From positions 1 through 9,956 of the forward strand of contig JANTFQ010000061.1 of NCBI GenBank assembly GCA_024763405.1: a DNA stretch of 9,956 bases, in the 5' to 3' direction. The notes under the pieces are model-generated. The model saw only the letters and a list, made by a program, of their open reading frames with translations. It was not told the DNA's origin and did not search any database. The stretch comes from Calditrichaceae bacterium (GTDB taxonomy: Bacteria; Calditrichota; Calditrichia; Calditrichales; Calditrichaceae). Positions 6,132 to 9,956 of this stretch are shown in pieces. Position 1 is the stretch's first letter. Each line of letters begins with the position of its first letter. Position numbers and translations under genes: made by a program.

Positions 6132-6494
6132 TCAGGAATCACCCAATTCTTTATTTAGCCGGTCAATTAAATCGGGGAAGAAAATCGGTTTGGTAATAAA
6201 ATTATTGCGGTGTTCCAAAAGGACATGATCAAAACCGACTGCGTGCCCGGACACAAACAGAAAATAGATATCCTTATATTCCGGCTGTTCCTGCACCCAC
6301 TGGTAAAATTTAATCCCATCTTCCCGAGGAAGTCCGATATCGGTCGTAATACAATCGATCTTTTCTCTGCTTAAAATTTTTCTGGCCGCTGTAGTTTCCT
6401 TCACGGTAAACACTTTATAGCCCTCTTTTTCTAGAAATAATTTAAAAAGAAGACAGGCCTGGCTGTTATCATCAATATACAAAATCTGTTTCAA
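6132..6494 (-). CDS. Stand-alone CheY-like response regulator receiver domain
   Basis: Single receiver domain of 120 residues with no output domain. The acidic pair is D8/D9 (YIDDN), the phospho-acceptor is D52 (TTDIGLP), the conserved Ser/Thr is S82 (FVSGH), and the conserved lysine is K102 in the TKP motif, so the domain should be phosphorylatable. The start codon is TTG at 6494: an in-frame TAA stands immediately before it (6497-6495), there is no nearby in-frame ATG, and GGAGAG lies 6 bases upstream. A weak promoter-like pair (TTGCTA, 18 bases, TAAATT) occurs upstream on the same strand. No cognate kinase is adjacent; the nearest candidate is the hybrid kinase beyond alaS. A single receiver may act by protein contact or in a phosphorelay. 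It lies divergently to alaS and breaks up the recX-alaS pair. Confidence 0.88.
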   Translation of the reverse strand: MKQILYIDDNSQACLLFKLFLEKEGYKVFTVKETTAARKILSREKIDCITTDIGLPREDGIKFYQWVQEQPEYKDIYFLFVSGHAVGFDHVLLEHRNNFITKPIFFPDLIDRLNKELGDS

Positions 6495-6666
6495 TTACAA
6501 CTCTCCGCATTCAAAACTCTAATTTACCCGCGATGCACGGCATTTAGCAAGCCTATAACGCATTTTATTTTCACTTAGGTGCATTTTTTCTTTCTGTAAA
6601 AACAGAATTGCTTTATATTTAATACTATCAGAAAAAAATTACAATTTTCATATAGAAAGGCCGTTC
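6495..6666. promoter_or_regulatory. Divergent promoter region of the receiver gene and alaS
   Basis: 172 bp between two divergent starts, so it must carry both promoters. On the alaS side there is a perfect 6-bp inverted repeat TTCTGT-AAAA-ACAGAA at 6592-6607 that could serve as an operator or leader hairpin. TACAAT at 6640-6645 is a fair -10 match without a convincing -35. I see no T-box elements or specifier hairpin. The leader is too short for one. Confidence 0.4.
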
Positions 6667-9288
<2,622 letters not shown>

Positions 9289-9383
9289 AATTTTAACCAA
9301 CATTGAGCAGACTGACGAAATTGCTGATGCGGTAAAGCGTTTCATCGCGGGATTTGGGTTTCTTTATCCGGACAGAGATAAGC

Positions 9384-9956
9384 TTATTTCCCGAGTATTT
9401 CATCTAATTTAGTGGCTAATTGTGCCAGCGAAAATGGTTTATTGATAAAATTGACACCTTCGTCCAGCACACCGCGGTTGGCGATTACTTCCGAAGTATA
9501 GCCGGACATAAACAGTACCTTCATTTCCGCATTTATTTTATGTAATTGTTCGGCTAATTGTTTACCATTCATACTCGGCATGACCACATCGCTCATTAAT
9601 AATACAATTTCGTTCTTTTGCTCAGCCGCAAGAATAAGCGCCTTCTCCGGCGAAGTGGTCGCTATAACCGTGTAACCGATACCTTCGATCATATCCCGGG
9701 TCAATTCCAGAATTGCTGTTTCATCTTCTACCAGTAAGATGAGTTCACCATTGCCGCCGGGCAGCTCTATCTTTTCTTCGGTTTCTTTAACTTCCGGCGA
9801 GGCTTCATACAGCGGAAAATAGAGTTTAAAGCTGGTCCCTTCTCCCGGTTCACTGTACACATTAATCAGACCCTTATTCTGTTTAACGATTCCATAAACC
9901 GTAGCCAATCCTAACCCGGTACCTTCCCCCTGAGCCTTCGTCGTGAAGAAAGGTTC
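9384..9956 (-). CDS. Hybrid histidine kinase, C-terminal part: end of HATPase domain plus receiver (partial)
   Basis: The frame is open to the right edge, so 190 C-terminal residues are visible. The fragment begins EPFFTTKAQGEGTGLGLATVYG, the F and G2 boxes of a histidine-kinase ATPase domain. SEPGEGTSFKLYFP follows, ending the kinase core. After a short Glu-rich linker comes a receiver domain with the acidic residues E77/D78 (LLVEDE), phospho-acceptor D123 (MSDVVMP), S151 (FMSGYT) and K173 (NKPF). This order is usual for hybrid kinases, which often have PAS input domains at the N-terminus, but these lie outside the window. The apparent start at 9908 is only an internal leucine codon. It is convergent with alaS, with 95 bp between the stop codons. 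Its signal and its partners cannot be told from here. Confidence 0.93.
   Translation of the reverse strand, partial: EPFFTTKAQGEGTGLGLATVYGIVKQNKGLINVYSEPGEGTSFKLYFPLYEASPEVKETEEKIELPGGNGELILLVEDETAILELTRDMIEGIGYTVIATTSPEKALILAAEQKNEIVLLMSDVVMPSMNGKQLAEQLHKINAEMKVLFMSGYTSEVIANRGVLDEGVNFINKPFSLAQLATKLDEILGK

Overview
No sequence search was possible, so the taxonomic reading is tentative. The window looks like chromosomal DNA of an anaerobic or facultatively anaerobic Gram-negative bacterium, plausibly of the FCB superphylum (Calditrichota/Ignavibacteria-like lineages). The reasons are a ferredoxin-type 2-oxoacid oxidoreductase operon, an O2-binding bacteriohemerythrin, a signal-peptide-bearing outer-membrane beta-barrel protein, a multidomain hybrid histidine kinase, moderate G+C genes separated by AT-rich spacers, and AGGAGG-type ribosome binding sites.

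Layout. Positions 1-2275 (minus strand) hold an operon read right to left: a 2-oxoacid:ferredoxin oxidoreductase gamma subunit, a large fusion of a GltD-like FAD/NAD(P)H oxidoreductase with a two-cluster ferredoxin tail, and the first codons of a third gene that is probably the alpha subunit. The spacer in front (2276-2509) carries a good sigma-54-like -24/-12 element. Next on the minus strand is a PduO-type cob(I)alamin adenosyltransferase (2510-3067). Upstream of it lie a 19-bp inverted repeat and a T9 tract resembling a terminator, attenuator or small mobile-element remnant. On the plus strand follow an unassigned exported beta-barrel protein (3578-4522), a complete bacteriohemerythrin (4600-5013), recX (5086-5694) and alaS (6667-9288).

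The recX-alaS neighbourhood is a widely conserved pairing (often recA-recX-alaS). Here about 970 bp separate the two genes. That interval contains an 87-bp perfect direct repeat (two copies, 228 bp apart) with an internal 7-nt GATTNNN periodicity, and a stand-alone CheY-like receiver on the minus strand with a TTG start. The right edge holds the C-terminal end of a hybrid histidine kinase (minus strand), convergent with alaS.

How the genes work together. The oxidoreductase operon would oxidise a 2-oxoacid with CoA and pass electrons through 4Fe-4S clusters, possibly to NAD(P) through the flavoprotein module. The adenosyltransferase supplies adenosylcobalamin for B12-dependent mutases or eliminases. 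The hemerythrin may protect O2-sensitive enzymes, including the oxidoreductase. These links are functional inference, not shown by co-transcription. I found no CRISPR array, transposase, tRNA, rRNA or clear undescribed multi-gene system. The most unusual items are the sigma-54-like element, the flavoprotein-ferredoxin fusion, the 3164-3245 inverted repeat, and the heptad-phased direct repeats.
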